Shown: positions 1-12,400 of the stretch, piece by piece
Layout: the number at the start of each line of letters is the position of its first letter
Numbering within the stretch: position 1 is the stretch's first letter
Assembly (NCBI GenBank): GCA_035235625.1
Contig: CP141148.1
Location: 37,449,057-37,513,056, forward strand
Reading direction: 5' to 3'
Source: Saururus chinensis
Lineage: Eukaryota; Streptophyta; Magnoliopsida; Piperales; Saururaceae
DNA length: 64,000 nt
Position numbers and translations under genes: made by a program
The notes under the pieces: generated by a model
Databases searched by the model: none
The model's input: only the letters and a program-made list of their open reading frames with translations
Told to the model about the DNA's origin: nothing

Positions 1-2
1 AG

Positions 3-1044
3 GAGGTAGGATATGAATCAGCAGAAGCAAGCAAGCCGCCTTCAAGGTCTACTTCTGCAAGGAGAAGCCGTGCTGCAGAGGTTCATAATCTATCCGAGAG
101 AGTGAGTGCTTCAGAATTCAGATTACACAAATAATACTTTTAATATGAACTTGGTCAACTGAACATTCTGTTTTTTTTACTTTTGCAGAGGCGCAGGGAT
201 CGAATTAACGAAAAGATGCGTGCACTTCAAGAGCTTATACCTCATTGTAACAAGGTATAGATGCTGTAATTGATGTTCTCTTCCCATCTTCATAATTAAG
301 AAGCAAAGCAGTAATTCGTAGCAACTAGTATTGATCATGTTTGAATTGTTCAGTCGGACAAGGCATCGATGCTAGACGAGGCGATCGAGTACTTGAAATC
401 GCTCCAATTACAAGTTCAGGTGAAAATGAATTTTGCAAATTCAGACTAAACTTGTTAAAAGATAAACAGATTTTTTGTAATTAGTTAACATTATGTTTGA
501 TCTTATTAATGCCATAGCTTATGTGGATGGGGAGTGGCATGGCACGCATGATGTACCCTGGAGTTCAGCACTACATGCCCAGGATGGGCATGGCAATGAA
601 TCCTACTGCCTTGGCTTCACTCCATGGTCACCTTCAGATGCCTAGAGTTCCTATAGTTGATCCTTCAGTTGCTCAGTCTGGCACACCAAATCCTTCTCTG
701 TGCCAGCCTCCACTCTTAAATCCCATCAATTTTCAGCACCAAATGCAGAGCCCAAATCTGCCTGAAGCTTATGCTAGGTATCTTGGCTTCCATTCCATGT
801 CAATGGGTCAGGTCTGTCTTTCTTCTTTTACTCAATCCATAAGTTTTTCACATGTTTAAATTTCCTCTTTTTTTGAAGAAATTTCTGCTTATTGTCTGGG
901 TCATCTTGGCAGGCTGTGAATTTGTTTCCTTATGGATCTCAGACAATGCATCAGAGGGCTGCAGCACCCAGCAGCAGTGGTGTTCCATGTAATGTTGGAG
1001 TTTCATCGGCAAATGCACAAAATGGCAACCTGGGTATGATTTGA
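3..1044 (+). CDS. PIF: PIF4/5-like phytochrome-interacting bHLH factor, 3' part
   Basis: Transcription factor of the phytochrome-interacting (PIF/PIL) class, which binds G-boxes and is destabilised or inhibited by active phytochrome. The 5' end, including any phytochrome-binding motif, lies outside the window. Visible exons are 3-101, 189-254, 354-419, 518-811 and 913-1044, and every junction keeps frame. The first three give the bHLH domain: basic region [20 protein letters not shown] with the H-E-R DNA-contact set, then [12 protein letters not shown] and [18 protein letters not shown]. The next exon carries the PIF4/5-type tail ([19 protein letters not shown], then PRVPIVD and YARYLGFH). 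The last exon reads [14 protein letters not shown] and stops at TGA 1042-1044. A splice at 1033 to a downstream exon is possible (see findings). Family assignment is firm; the exact paralogue is not. Confidence 0.9.
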
Positions 1045-2215
1045 ATTAACTATTCCTCTTCCGCAATAAACAGATCTTGTGCCCACTGATATCAACACTA
1101 GATGTTGATGCTCATTAGCTTAGTAACAGTGTATTAAGAAAAAAAACTAGCTTTGTCAAACATGACCTTTGCCCATAAAACAGGAGACTTGACTTTGCTT
1201 AAATATAATCAGTTCTTTATAACAGACCATATTTGATTAATCTATTCTTGACATAGATGGGTTTCAATGATTAATATTCCACAGTGGAACTTCTTTCTCT
1301 TTCCTTTCCGTTTGTTTTTGTGTTTTTTTTGGGTAATAAGCTAAGCATCCATGAGGCATGAATGGGATAAGGAAGAACCACAACTACAAGAGAATCACTT
1401 AGTCAACATGTCCCTTGTTCGTGTTCATTGAACTTCTCAACCTTATCATATTCTGGGGCCATGTAATCTTTTTTTTTTTTAGCTTGTCGTGATCTCATTG
1501 CTCACACAACCCGCGTGGGTCCTCCAATCAAACTCAAGTCTCCATCAGAAGCTTTGGCAACTTGGATTGACCCATCTACTTTATTGATGTTCACAGGTTA
1601 GCAGGCAAACACAAGTTACAGTCTTTCGGATTATGGTGCTCCCAGTAATTATTAACTCTGCATCTTGGGCGAAATTATAGATTTATTACTTCAGACAAAT
1701 TTATTGCTCTCATCTCTGTGAACAGTTGCAATAATTTGGTGCTATATGTGGCCCCTTCCAATATCAGACATGTAAATACATGGAGGGTATAATTTTGTAT
1801 TCCTTTATGGGCTGGATTTACAATTTTGAGTTGTAACCATAATTTTTGGAAATCTTCAGCAGCAAACTTCGAATGGTTATGGACCTCATTTGTTACTATA
1901 ATCTACAGTTAATGAAAGATAATCAAATCTTTCAAAAGTTTGAGCCCTTAGGAAAAAGAAATCTTACTTTTTTAATATTCCAATACCCTCCTTCATGTGT
2001 AAGCATCTATTAAGTGCAATATATAAAACACAATTGAAATATAAATGCCTCTAACAAGATTAAAACTAAGGACTTCCCCAAACCTAGAGCTCTGAACCCA
2101 TATAAAATAACCACATTTCCAAAAGCTTGAGCTTTAGGATGCGGAAATTTTATTTACTTATTTATACTCCTACGGTTAATGTACCAAAACTTCCTTCATA
2201 CTTAATCCATTTTCG

Positions 2216-2240
2216 TATATATATATATATATATATATAT
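2216..2240. repeat. (TA)n microsatellite
   Basis: About twelve uninterrupted TA units directly readable in the sequence. Confidence 0.9.
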
Positions 2241-3540
2241 TGGTTGCATGTTCTTATCAGTCTCCACAATTCTAAGTGCAGCTTTCAGCCCAACCAAATT
2301 TTCTGTTCATGGGGCCCCTTGGGCAGACATGGCTCATGGGATGCAATGACCTTCTGAACGTAGACGTGCTCGGAATTGAAAACATTATAAAAAATAATAA
2401 ACGCTGGTCCCCATGAAATTTTTAATGGATGACTGCCACCATGTGTCAGATACGCTCATACTGCAACGCAAAATTCCATATTCAAATACCTCGCAGTATT
2501 TTTAAAAATTCAACAGATTCTTTACTGTCGACCTGCCTGATAACCTGATTTAGATGGAGCTATGTTGTCTCTGGAGGTGTATCTGGACAGGTAGCCAAGG
2601 GAAGAAAGTCATGTTAATCAAGTGATAATCTTAAGGAACATATATTTTCTCAGATGTTCACTTGGTGGCTAGAGAATGGCATCTACTGATGCTTCTGTCC
2701 CTTTTTTTCTGAACTTGATGCTAAATTTCTGGTTGAAATGCCTGGAGCGATGATTCCTAATTATTGGGTACAGAAAAAATAGTTGCCTGAGAGACAGGTG
2801 AGAGAATCTGGAAATGAGTGACAGAAAATAACAGTGTGAAATGAAGATTTTTGTAGGTCCCAATGAAATGCTGCCTCAGAAAAAGATAATGTTCCTAACT
2901 GGGGACAATTGGATAATTTTTTTCCTTCTCACTCTGCTTTTTTTCCCTCTTGTTGGACGTTGGGTGGTGTGTGATGTCAGAGTAGGACCTATTCAAACAT
3001 GGTTGCTGTCCATGGCAATATTCTTCAAAGATTTCATACTTTACATCAAACTCTACTTATCTCATTGATTATGTTCATTTGTTTCAGTGCTTCTTTTTTA
3101 TAATCCTAAGTGCAATAAGAAAAACTGTCAGTTTGAAATTAAAGAAAATTTGATTGATGTGAAGTCCTTTCTTTCTCCGGGATTTAATCATAAGCGAATC
3201 ACTCAGACGCAACTAATCGCCACTAATCATGCGAATGATTGTTAGGATTCCAAGATGACATGTTATCCAATACTATAAGCAAGTGCATGAAAAGTGACTA
3301 CTGACAAGATTAAGTTAACCAAAGTTGGAGTTCAGTGAAACAATAAGATTGGTAGAATTAAGTCACCATCCATAGAATAATTGTCCTTTTCGTTCATAGG
3401 CCTAAAGTTTAATTTATTTAGAAAAGATGTGTTTAACTAGGAAGATTTGACGCCTCGACATGATCAATACTTACTTCATGATAATAAGCCTGAAGATAAG
3501 AAAAACATGTGAACTTTTAAATTTTAATATCAACAGTTCA

Positions 3541-3640
3541 CATACTAGCACATGTGTATTAATATCACTAATATTAATATGCACTAGAGCTATTGATTTC
3601 ATCAATAAAAAGTTCTTGTGTTTCCTACACTAAGCTTGTC
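3541..3640. repeat. hairpin MITE-like repeat, copy A (partial)
   Basis: AT-rich stretch with the central motif pair ACTAGCAC / TGTGTATTA and a right end CTAAGCTTGTC. It resembles the right half of the copies at 5422-5576 and 8001-8169. The left half is diverged or missing. Confidence 0.4.
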
Positions 3641-3854
3641 TGAGTGAAATATGAAAAATGCTTATCTCTTCGTGAACTTTATATTATAATTAGCCCGAGA
3701 AAGTGTAAACACAGGATATGTGCAGAAAAATCACCAGAAAAAAAAATACATAAGATTATAAAACTATTGAGCTTCCCTTTACAAGAAGAGGAACATCACT
3801 GGATCTCAGACAAAGATCCCTGTTAAATTTCAAGTAGTATTGAAAAATACTCAC

Positions 3855-3964
3855 ATGGGTATGTCAAGAGCTGTTGCAGAGATGGAGAAGAGATCACCCT
3901 CATCAATGGCCCGCATGTGCTCATGCATTGTGTAGAGCTTATCATGACTCACCTTACCATACAG
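3855..3964 (-). pseudogene. orphan exon-like fragment, unidentified
   Basis: On the minus strand a 110-nt block is open for 36 codons plus 2 nt. It is preceded by a consensus acceptor (CTTCAG, 3970-3965) and followed by a consensus donor (GTGAGT, starting at 3854). It encodes LYGKVSHDKLYTMHEHMRAI and then DEGDLFSISATALDIP. The amino acid composition looks like conserved protein rather than random translation. I do not recognise the family and see no partner exons in the flanking AT-rich DNA. It may be a leftover of a degraded gene or an exon carried by a transposon. Capture and loss of function are inferences. Confidence 0.4.
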
Positions 3965-5421
3965 CTGAAGCCAATTAGTAATTAATCAAGGGGCTTTTCA
4001 CGGTAAGAAACAATGATTGAAGACTAATACCCATCCACGCGGGACAAAAAGCCTGCTCGCCAGACAAGTATATAATGTTCTTAATTAGTAGTCAGCATTT
4101 TCACTTCTACAAAATGCCCTTCTCTTTAAATTAAAATTTTAAAATTAAACCATTAAAAGAACAATTAAAACCTTTACAAGATCTGCCTTCAATGGCACCA
4201 AATCCACTCCTCCACTAGATCTGCTTCCAACGGCGAGGAAGCCGCCTTCCCGTTGAGCCCTTCCTTCCCTTTAACTGCACAGCCAGCCCCTCCACCCATC
4301 TACAATGCCCCTCAATCAAGCTCCCCAACCTTTTACATCACAACCCCTTCTGCTTTGCCTCTACACCAGGTCCTCCACCCATCCTCAATCAAGCTCCCCA
4401 ACCCCTCCACCAGGCTGTTAGTCCCCTCCACAAGAACAGGCCAATGGCCAATTTTGGCCACCACTGGGCTGCCCAAGGTGGTGGTACTTTACTGCATGAA
4501 TTTATATTGGGAGAGATACAAAGAATATATTTACTATATGGAGTACAGCACTAAATTTATATTGTATATGACATGTTATACTTGGCGGCAATGTGGTGGC
4601 CCCAACAATAACTATATAATTGTGGAGGTGGAAGTGATAATAGCAATGGTAGCACCGGTAGTAGTGGGATGATGACGACGAAGGGGTAGCAAAGGTAAAA
4701 GTAATGAAGGAGAAGTAGCATAAGCAACAACATATAAGCAGCGGTGGTGGAGGCAATGGCAACGGGGTGGTAGTCACGGTGCTTAGATGAGTAGGGTCAA
4801 TGGGTTAAGAAGAAAAAAAGTGGTGGTTGCATTAATAATAAGAATTCAAGGGTGATATTGGTGGAGATTGCAATAGTGGTGATTGGATGGTGTTATGGGT
4901 AATATTGATGTCTATAAAAAAAATTCACAATCCTACATAATAACAGGACTTTTTAAGAAAACAATAGAAATTAAAAAGTGACTAGTATAGTCACAATCGC
5001 GCATCCGCACATAATGGTAATTAAGGGTTAGTTAAGGGTGACCACGAGTGAGATTTTCCCCAAAAATTCTTTAGCTAAATTTGTAATGATATATATATAT
5101 ATAGAAAAAAAATTTATATGAATTCGAGCCCACTAATATATAGATAAAATAATTATTATAATAATAGATGAGTAGCATAATACTTTAAAAGGGTCTGTTT
5201 GGGTTGCAAGAGTTCTCTTCACTAATTCAGGTACAGGCTGAGCGATGCATGAACCTGACATCTCTTTGGCAATTGTACTTCCGAAACAATTACAGTACAG
5301 AAGGGAGGAATCATATATGGTAAACGAAAGTGGGCCCAAATGTTTTTTGAAACCTAATAATTTTCTGACACGTAACAACACATGAACTGACATTGGGGAA
5401 GCGTTTTAAATGTTCTTCTTC

Positions 5422-5576
5422 ATGAGTTTAGTGTAAAGAATGTATGAGAACATTTATCTATTAGATTGATGATACACATATTAGTGTATATTAAGGCCTT
5501 TCATACTAGCACTAATATGTGTATTATTGATATCAATATCAAAAGTTCCTATGTATTTTTTTACGCTAGGCTCGTT
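5422..5576. repeat. hairpin MITE-like repeat, copy B
   Basis: AT-rich element with imperfect terminal inverted repeats (ATGAGTTTAGTGTAAAG on the left; complement of TTACGCTAGGCTCGT on the right) and an inner inverted pair (ATACACATATTAGTG / CACTAATATGTGTAT). There are no coding features. It is the clearest of three related copies in the first 9 kb. Confidence 0.5.
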
Positions 5577-6168
5577 GTCAAGTAGAGTATGAAAAACTCG
5601 TCTAAAAGGTAATCTGGTTTGCTATTCATACATGCCGACTATCATTTAACTCAAGTCAAAAGTTCAAATTACCAGTTTTTTCTTTTGTTAATGAGGGAGG
5701 GTATCTTGACTGGTCTGAAACGAGTTGACTGGGAAAGCATATTTTCAAGATGCAATCAAACCATTTGATAGGTCTTAATGTGTGAACACTTTACCGTCCC
5801 CAAGACATAATAACCACTTGAGGTCTGAATGGGACTGGAAAAAATTTAAGACTTGCTCATCCAAACCTCAAATCTTACTAGGTCTAGATTTATCAAATGG
5901 CCCAAAGTTCTTAGGATCCAATTAGAAAAAGCAAGGTAACCGGCCTCTTTGAGCATTGTATTCTGCCGCCTATGCCCTCAAACATATGCAATGCCTACAT
6001 GTCATACACATTAGATAAGTGTAATATGCAAGGAAACTGACATCTTTGAGCATTGTATCTTACCACCAATGCCTTTAAGCATACGTAATACCAACATATC
6101 CCATGCATTAGGTAAGCAAGGATATAATCTATGTTAGTGGCCATATAATTAAAACATCTAATTAATTA

Positions 6169-6564
6169 CTCCCTCTATCTCAAATTAATAGCTCCATTTA
6201 GTAAAAAATAAATATATTAATATTTTTATTTTATGTTATTTAAATGATTAGGTACTCTAGAAAAGAGTATCATAAGTTTATTTTCTATACTCATAGATGT
6301 AAGTTCACCGTTCAATAAAAACTACTACTCCCTTTGTCCCACTTTAATAATAATTATATTTAAAAAATAAAATTTTTTATTGAATGGTGAAATTAACATC
6401 TATGAAAAGAACAAATAAGCTTGATGGACTCTTTTTTAAGCACCCAATCACTCAAATTAAACAAAAAAGAGCAATTAATATGAAATAAACTCTTTACTAA
6501 CTAAAATTATTAATATAAGATAAGAATTTTTTTAAAATATAATTATTAACATAAAAAGAGAGAG
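6169..6564. mobile_element. two Stowaway-like MITEs in opposite orientation, abutting
   Basis: The outer left end CTCCCTCTATCTCAAATTAA follows TA. The outer right end AAAAAGAGAGAG is followed by TA. An inner start, TA then CTCCCTTTGTCCCAC, lies at 6326-6342. The segment 6169-6325 read in reverse complement matches the inner part of the element at 6328-6564 (shared TTTTTATTGAA, CATCTATGA, ATAAGCTT/ATAAACTT and GTACCTAATCA/GCACCCAATCA blocks). The right unit is complete. The left unit is inverted and lacks one terminus, probably cut by the second insertion. These are non-autonomous Tc1/mariner-type elements. Confidence 0.65.
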
Positions 6565-8000
6565 TACATAATTATGACAATATGATTATTTGTGTGTGTC
6601 AGATAAGAAGACTCTTAAGAGATGATGAGTGGGTCAAGGTCAAAACCGATAACCTGGCCTTCAGAGGTCCTAGGTACCGCTGGTACATACCAGCAAACTC
6701 CGCATGTGGGGCCCCACCAATAAATGGTCTAAGTGGGCTGGTGCTGTGGTCCAATGGTATTGAATGGGTTCCTAGTCAGATGTGGTGGCTCAGTGGACCA
6801 CCAATCCATGATCCAGGTATCAAGTTCTTGGTAGCTTCTGTTGAGAAGTGGCCCATGGACCACCTTCTCTTCTCCTTGTGGAGAAGGAGAAGGCGAAGGT
6901 AAATCATGAGCCTACTCAATAGCATATGCTGAAACCCCACTAATGTTAATATGACTAAGCTGATAAACTGATTGATTACTAAGATTAAAGGTCGCAATGG
7001 CCGGGTTGGCCTACTAAGCACCAGCCGGGCTTCACCCTTGCCTCTCATGAATAGGCCCGGGTCTGTACGTTAGACGATCCGTACTATACTGCATTTTGCG
7101 GTCTTGTGCCCCAAAACGGCCCTAGACTACTCTACCACATGGTTGTATATACTTTTATTCATATTTTAATACATAAATTGAAATTTGTATTTATATTTTA
7201 TTTTTTTTATTTAAAAATATATATAGATTAGTTAAACTTGTTATTCATCGAGATGACATATTTACCTGTACAATAGTGTTCCATTGAATAATTTTTCCAA
7301 CTCTCTCTCTCTCTTTCCTTCTCTTTATCATTCACCCTTTTGAATCATCCTCGCTCATTTAGATGAATTAAAGAAAAGATTAATAATTTTTTTTTTTAAA
7401 ATATAAATATTTTTATATTAAAATTATATAAATTATAAATAATCGATAGATACTTAAATTAAAAATTTTATAAATTTATATTATTTTTTTTTTGTATTTT
7501 TAACCGGAGCTCAGCACACGCATACCGGGTCTACTCTTCGAAGGTACGGATGCAGGCCGAACCAGCCTTTATCACTTTATCATGGGTTTAGCCGGTGCTA
7601 TGTAAGCCCAATGTGTCCGACCTGGCATAGCCCATTACCACCTCTAACTAAAATAGTAGTAACAATATAACCTAAACAAAAAATTTGGCTGGACAAAGAT
7701 GGCTCTTCTGGTCTAGTTTGACTTTCCTTCCTTCGCGTAGCAATTTTTAATGGAAGTACCTTGTGTCTGGTTGTGATATCAAATCGTTCTCTCATGTATT
7801 TTTTAAGTGAATTCTACCTCAATCATATGATAACCTAATTAAGAATTAAAGACAAGCTCAGTATGTCATTTTACCATTTTCAACTAAAGGGAAGTTAATA
7901 TGTGTAGGTTGCATATTTTTTAAAGTAAGTGCTGGTGCTGGTGCTGGTAAGTAATATGCTTGGTCCTGATTACGGGAAGAATTTTTGTATTTTCCTCTAA

Positions 8001-8169
8001 CAATGAGCTTAGTGTATACTACACTTAATATTTAAGATCGATACAATAGCATCAATATCATTAACATTATTGTACCCTAATATGTATATTGTTGATACTA
8101 ATGTTGATATATGTGTCATCGATCTTTTGGATGAACGATTCCCATATATAGCTTACGATGTGCTCATTG
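8001..8169. repeat. hairpin MITE-like repeat, copy C
   Basis: Terminal inverted repeat CAATGAGCTTAGTGTA on the left against the complement of TAGCTTACGATGTGCTCATTG on the right, with an AT-rich interior and no coding content. Related to copies at 3541-3640 and 5422-5576. Confidence 0.5.
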
Positions 8170-8981
8170 TCAATTAAAAATAGGAAAAACTGCTCCATCT
8201 GGTGGGATATATCCAAATCCACCCCATGAGTAACAGTTGCAACACGATCGAAATTATGTGGCCCTGATGCGTCCAGCACATGCGATCTGGGTGCATACTA
8301 ATGGGTCTCTTTCCACGATCAAATTGCCCAGTTAAAAGTGACCTAGGTTCAAATCCTCTTTGACAAAATCATTGTTGATTCTATCAGGCTAAGGCTCAAC
8401 AGTTTTCTCTACTTGATCCTTCTTTACTTTTGGGCTATAAAGTATTGCCTCTGGAAGAAGGATCACCACGGGGACTCGAGCACTCATTGAGACAGCCAAA
8501 TGCCAATTGGGTAGGCATAAAGGCCTCTACTTATTTCATTCGGTCAATCACGTTTCAAATAATTATAAAGTCACCCTTGTAGACCAGTTCTATTTGCCTG
8601 TATCCCCCTCAAATGGATGTGTTATCTCATAAAAATACTTAAAAAGATGTGCTGCAAACAAATTTCGACATCAACTCGTATGGAAAAATCCTACTCCTTC
8701 AAGCTGTGAAGGAACCGATAAGGACTTTCTATGACTAAAGAGTTCCTTTTTACAAATTGCCTGTTACTTCTTATGTACAGTTTCAAACGGTTTAGCAATT
8801 GCTTTCTACTTTCCTATAATTTCTTGCTCTTTATTACTTACAAGAAAAACTGCATTGGGCAAAAGTTCATTTTATGTTTCAGGAGCTCATTGCTCCAATT
8901 GCAGCAATGAAGTGTTAAGTGCCCGGAATGGATCAAGTCCTATCCTTCTCAAAGTTAATAGACAATTCAGGTTTACTTATA

Positions 8982-9185
8982 CTCCCTCCGTTCTATATTA
9001 ATAATTACATTCAGAAAAATAGTGGTTTTTATTGAAAGGTGAAACCAAACCCACATTTATGAGAACGGAAAATAAGCTTATGATATTCTAATTTAAGTAC
9101 CCATTCACTTAAATTCAACAAAATGAAACTATTGATATAGAATAATTTTTCCCTAGATAGAACTATTAATTTGGGACAGAGGGAG
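8982..9185. mobile_element. Stowaway MITE
   Basis: 204-bp element with ends CTCCCTCCGTTCTATATTAA and the complement of TTAATTTGGGACAGAGGGAG, flanked by TA at 8980-8981 and 9186-9187. These are the hallmarks of Stowaway (Tc1/mariner). It lies about 250 bp downstream of the FLS2-type gene stop codon and has no coding capacity. Confidence 0.85.
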
Positions 9186-9434
9186 TATTTAGTATTCTAA
9201 TGTGGACTGCTGTTCTTTCACTCTTTAACTGTGAGGATTTTTTTTTTTTTCCGTTGGTAAGGTACAAAGAGAAACTGTTTACCCTCATTGCATACAATGG
9301 ACTCTTGAGACAAACACATAATGCAGACAACAGGCAGATGTGAGCTTGTCATTCACATCAAGAACCTCAAGGAACATAACTTGATTATGTGATACAGTGT
9401 AGTTTCTGATCAAGGTTCTTAGCTCCATTAGCCT

Positions 9435-12400
9435 CTAATGCTTGTCATTGATCTTCAGAAGTGTAGACAAAACATTGTTCATGTCAGGCCGATCCTCAGG
9501 AAATTGTCGAGTACAGGACAAGGACAACTCCAGCAGCTCCACAATGTTTTCTCTCTCAGCATTAGTCTTTACACTTGAAACAAGTTGAGGATCCAGAAAA
9601 TGAGGACCACCATCTTCTCCATTGGTGAGGGACTTCTCAACGTATTGTTGCAATGTAATGGGCATGCCATTTTCTTCCAAGCCCCCAGTCGGTCTCTTCT
9701 TCGTGAGAAATTCCATCATGATCACACCAAAACTGAAGACGTCAGCTTTTGGTGTCACTTTCCCCATATAAGCAAATTCTGTTAGGAAACAAAGACAGCT
9801 TAAATTGACTAGTAGCTTTGCGGTAGGTAAATGAATAATTAAGCAATCGAACAGTAAAGTAGCATGCCCATCTGTAATTATTACCTTTGACTAAAAGGAG
9901 AGTTAAACCAATCTTACGGCTTATGATATTGTAAGAATTGATATTTAGAAGAGAAAAAAAATACAAGATTAAGTTACCTGGCGCCAAGTAGCCTATAGTG
10001 CCTTGGAATGCTGAAGATGAAGAAAGACTCACTCCATCCTGCAGATGAACTCCTAATATCCGAGCTGTTCCAAAATCACTTACGTGGGCTTCATAATTTC
10101 GATCCAAGAGAATGTTAGATGGCTTTAGATCACAGTGGATAATTGGAAAATCATAACCTGAATGCAGATACACAAGAGCATTTGCAATGGAAACAAATAC
10201 ATTCAACCTTTCAGAGAGTACCCATCTTGATCCATCTGCACCTGGCTCATGTATAACTGTTTCCAAATTGCCGTTCTCCATATATTCCAAAACCAACGCT
10301 TTCAACTTACCACTCTCCCAAGCATAGCCCAACATCTTAACCAAGTTTCTGTGCCTCAGGTGAGTCAATGTCTTCAGTTCAGTTTCAAAAATTTTATCAA
10401 TTTCCAAGGATAAATCACCCAAGTTCAGTACTTTCACAGCAAAGATGCGCCCCTCTTGCAATTGTCCTTCATAGACTGTACTCAAACCACTACTACCAAT
10501 GACATTGGCCTCACTGAAGAAATTAGTGGCCAATTCCAAGTTCTTACGGGTGAGTCTCATAAGGCTGGGGGCAACAGCATAGTCCATTTCTGGGTCTATA
10601 CTCTTTGGTTTTTGCTTTCTCTTGTGACTAGAAATTAGCATAATTCCACCGATGAGCAATATTAACACAATCACTGATGAAAGAACGAGGACAACTATGA
10701 GAGCCTTCTTCGAGAAGCGGTGTGAAGTAGTCTTGTCGTTTGCATCAGTGCATAGACCAACTACTACGGTTCCACAAAGACCAACATTACCTTCCAAATC
10801 TGATATATTCAAGCTTTGGAAAAAAGCTGAGCTTGGTACAGGTCCAACTAGCTTATTGTGGGAGAGGTTAAAGCTCTTCAAGCTGGTTAGATTTCCGAAG
10901 CTTCTTGGTATGCTACCAATCAAGTTGTTATTAGAAAGATCAAGAGTGCTGAGGTACCTCAATTTTCCTAGGTTAGATGGGATCTCACCGGAAAGCTGGT
11001 TTTGGGATAGGTTAAGGAAGACCAGATTCTTACAGGCTTCAACTGTAGATGGGATACCTCCTGTCAGATTATTGTTGGACAAGTCAATAGATTCCGCCAT
11101 TTCCATTTCTCCGAGCTCTGCTGGGATAGGACCACTCAAGAAATTATTTGATAAGTCTATATATTGCTGAATATGTTTCATGCCTCCCAAAAAACTAGGG
11201 GGGATGGAGCCAGTAAGATGATTGTAGGATAGATCCAAGATCATGAGACCTTCAAGTTGGCCCATGCTACTTGGGATTGACCCATGTAGCTGATTCCTCT
11301 GCATTTCCAGGCGCAGAAGGAATTGAAGCTCCGATATAGAGTTTGGGACGGGACCAGTGAATCCGTTCCCATTTACTCTAACATCTGTAAGTAGCCTTAG
11401 CTTGAAAATTTCATCGGGAAGTGTTCCCTCCAAATCATTCTCATCTAAACCAAGCCCTTGAAGGAGCAACAGTTTTGATATCTCTACTGGAATCCGACCA
11501 GAAAAGCGATTATGTGCAAGTAGCAAATCGATTAATTGAGTAAGGTTTCCAATTTCACGAGGAATATTCCCTAGAAATGAGTTTCCTTCAATCCTCAGTT
11601 TTTTCAGGCTCCTAAGTTTTCCAACGTCTGGTTGGAGCAACCCACTTAAGTTGTTCTGAGACAAATCAAGAGTAGTAAGTTGGGTTAAATTGAACAGCCC
11701 AACTGGTATCTCTCCAACCATCTGATTTCCCCCTAAAGAGAGGAATGTGATGTTTTTCAACAATCCCATGCCTGACGGAATGGCCCCAGACAGTCTGTTG
11801 TACGTCAAACTAATCACCTGAAGGCGTGAACAATTCTTGATACTAGAAGGAACTGGACCTTCTAAGGAATTGTTATACAAAAGCAAAATCTCCAAATTGT
11901 GCAGTGATCCCAAGTTTGTGGGAATCGTTCCTGTAAGTGAGTTGTTTGCAAGGGCTAAATATCGCAGATCTGTCAAATTCATCAGTGATGAGGGTATCTG
12001 TCCTGTCAATTTGTTAAAGTGGAGTGACAGCCACTGCAATGATCTCAAAGACCCGAGTTCAGTTGGTATATTACCGGTCAAATTGTTATCCGAAAGACCC
12101 AGTTTGATGAGTGATCTACAGAGTGAAAGAGATGAAGGGATGCTGGAAGAAAGCTGATTCTTATACAAATACAGAACCTCCAAGTTGATCAATCCTCCCA
12201 ACTCAGAAGGAATGCTACCCGTGAACCGATTCTCATAAAGATTCATTGCTGTGAGGTTAGTACACCTCCCTAGTTCAGGTGGGATTCCTCCGGACAACTC
12301 ATTAGAGAATATCTGAATCAACTGTAAGCTAGATAGATTCCCTATGTGGGGAGGTATTGTTCCAGACAACTTGTTATCACTCAAGTCTAGATGTGTCAGT

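Larger units (their letters stand above)
1045..3854. other. spacer downstream of the PIF gene
   Basis: No gene recognised. It contains a possible alternative last exon of the PIF gene (1483-1601), an oligo-T tract before it, and a (TA)n microsatellite at about 2216-2240. Short ORFs here have no recognisable domains. Confidence 0.6.
3965..8981. other. spacer with MITEs and low-complexity DNA
   Basis: No intact gene recognised. It holds C-rich stretches at about 4250-4420 in which a CCTCCACCCATC/CTCAATCAAGCTCCCC unit occurs twice, purine-rich low complexity at 4620-4760, two hairpin MITE copies, a Stowaway-like pair (6169-6564), and moderately GC-rich but featureless DNA at about 6620-7080 and 7500-7640. 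Confidence 0.6.

Noticed and set aside
4253..4672. 139-codon Pro/Ser-rich open frame
   Set aside because: It comes from C-rich low complexity, with no conserved motif or splice context.
8320..8400. GGTTCAAATCC resembling a tRNA T-arm
   Set aside because: No matching acceptor, D or anticodon arms at the right spacing.
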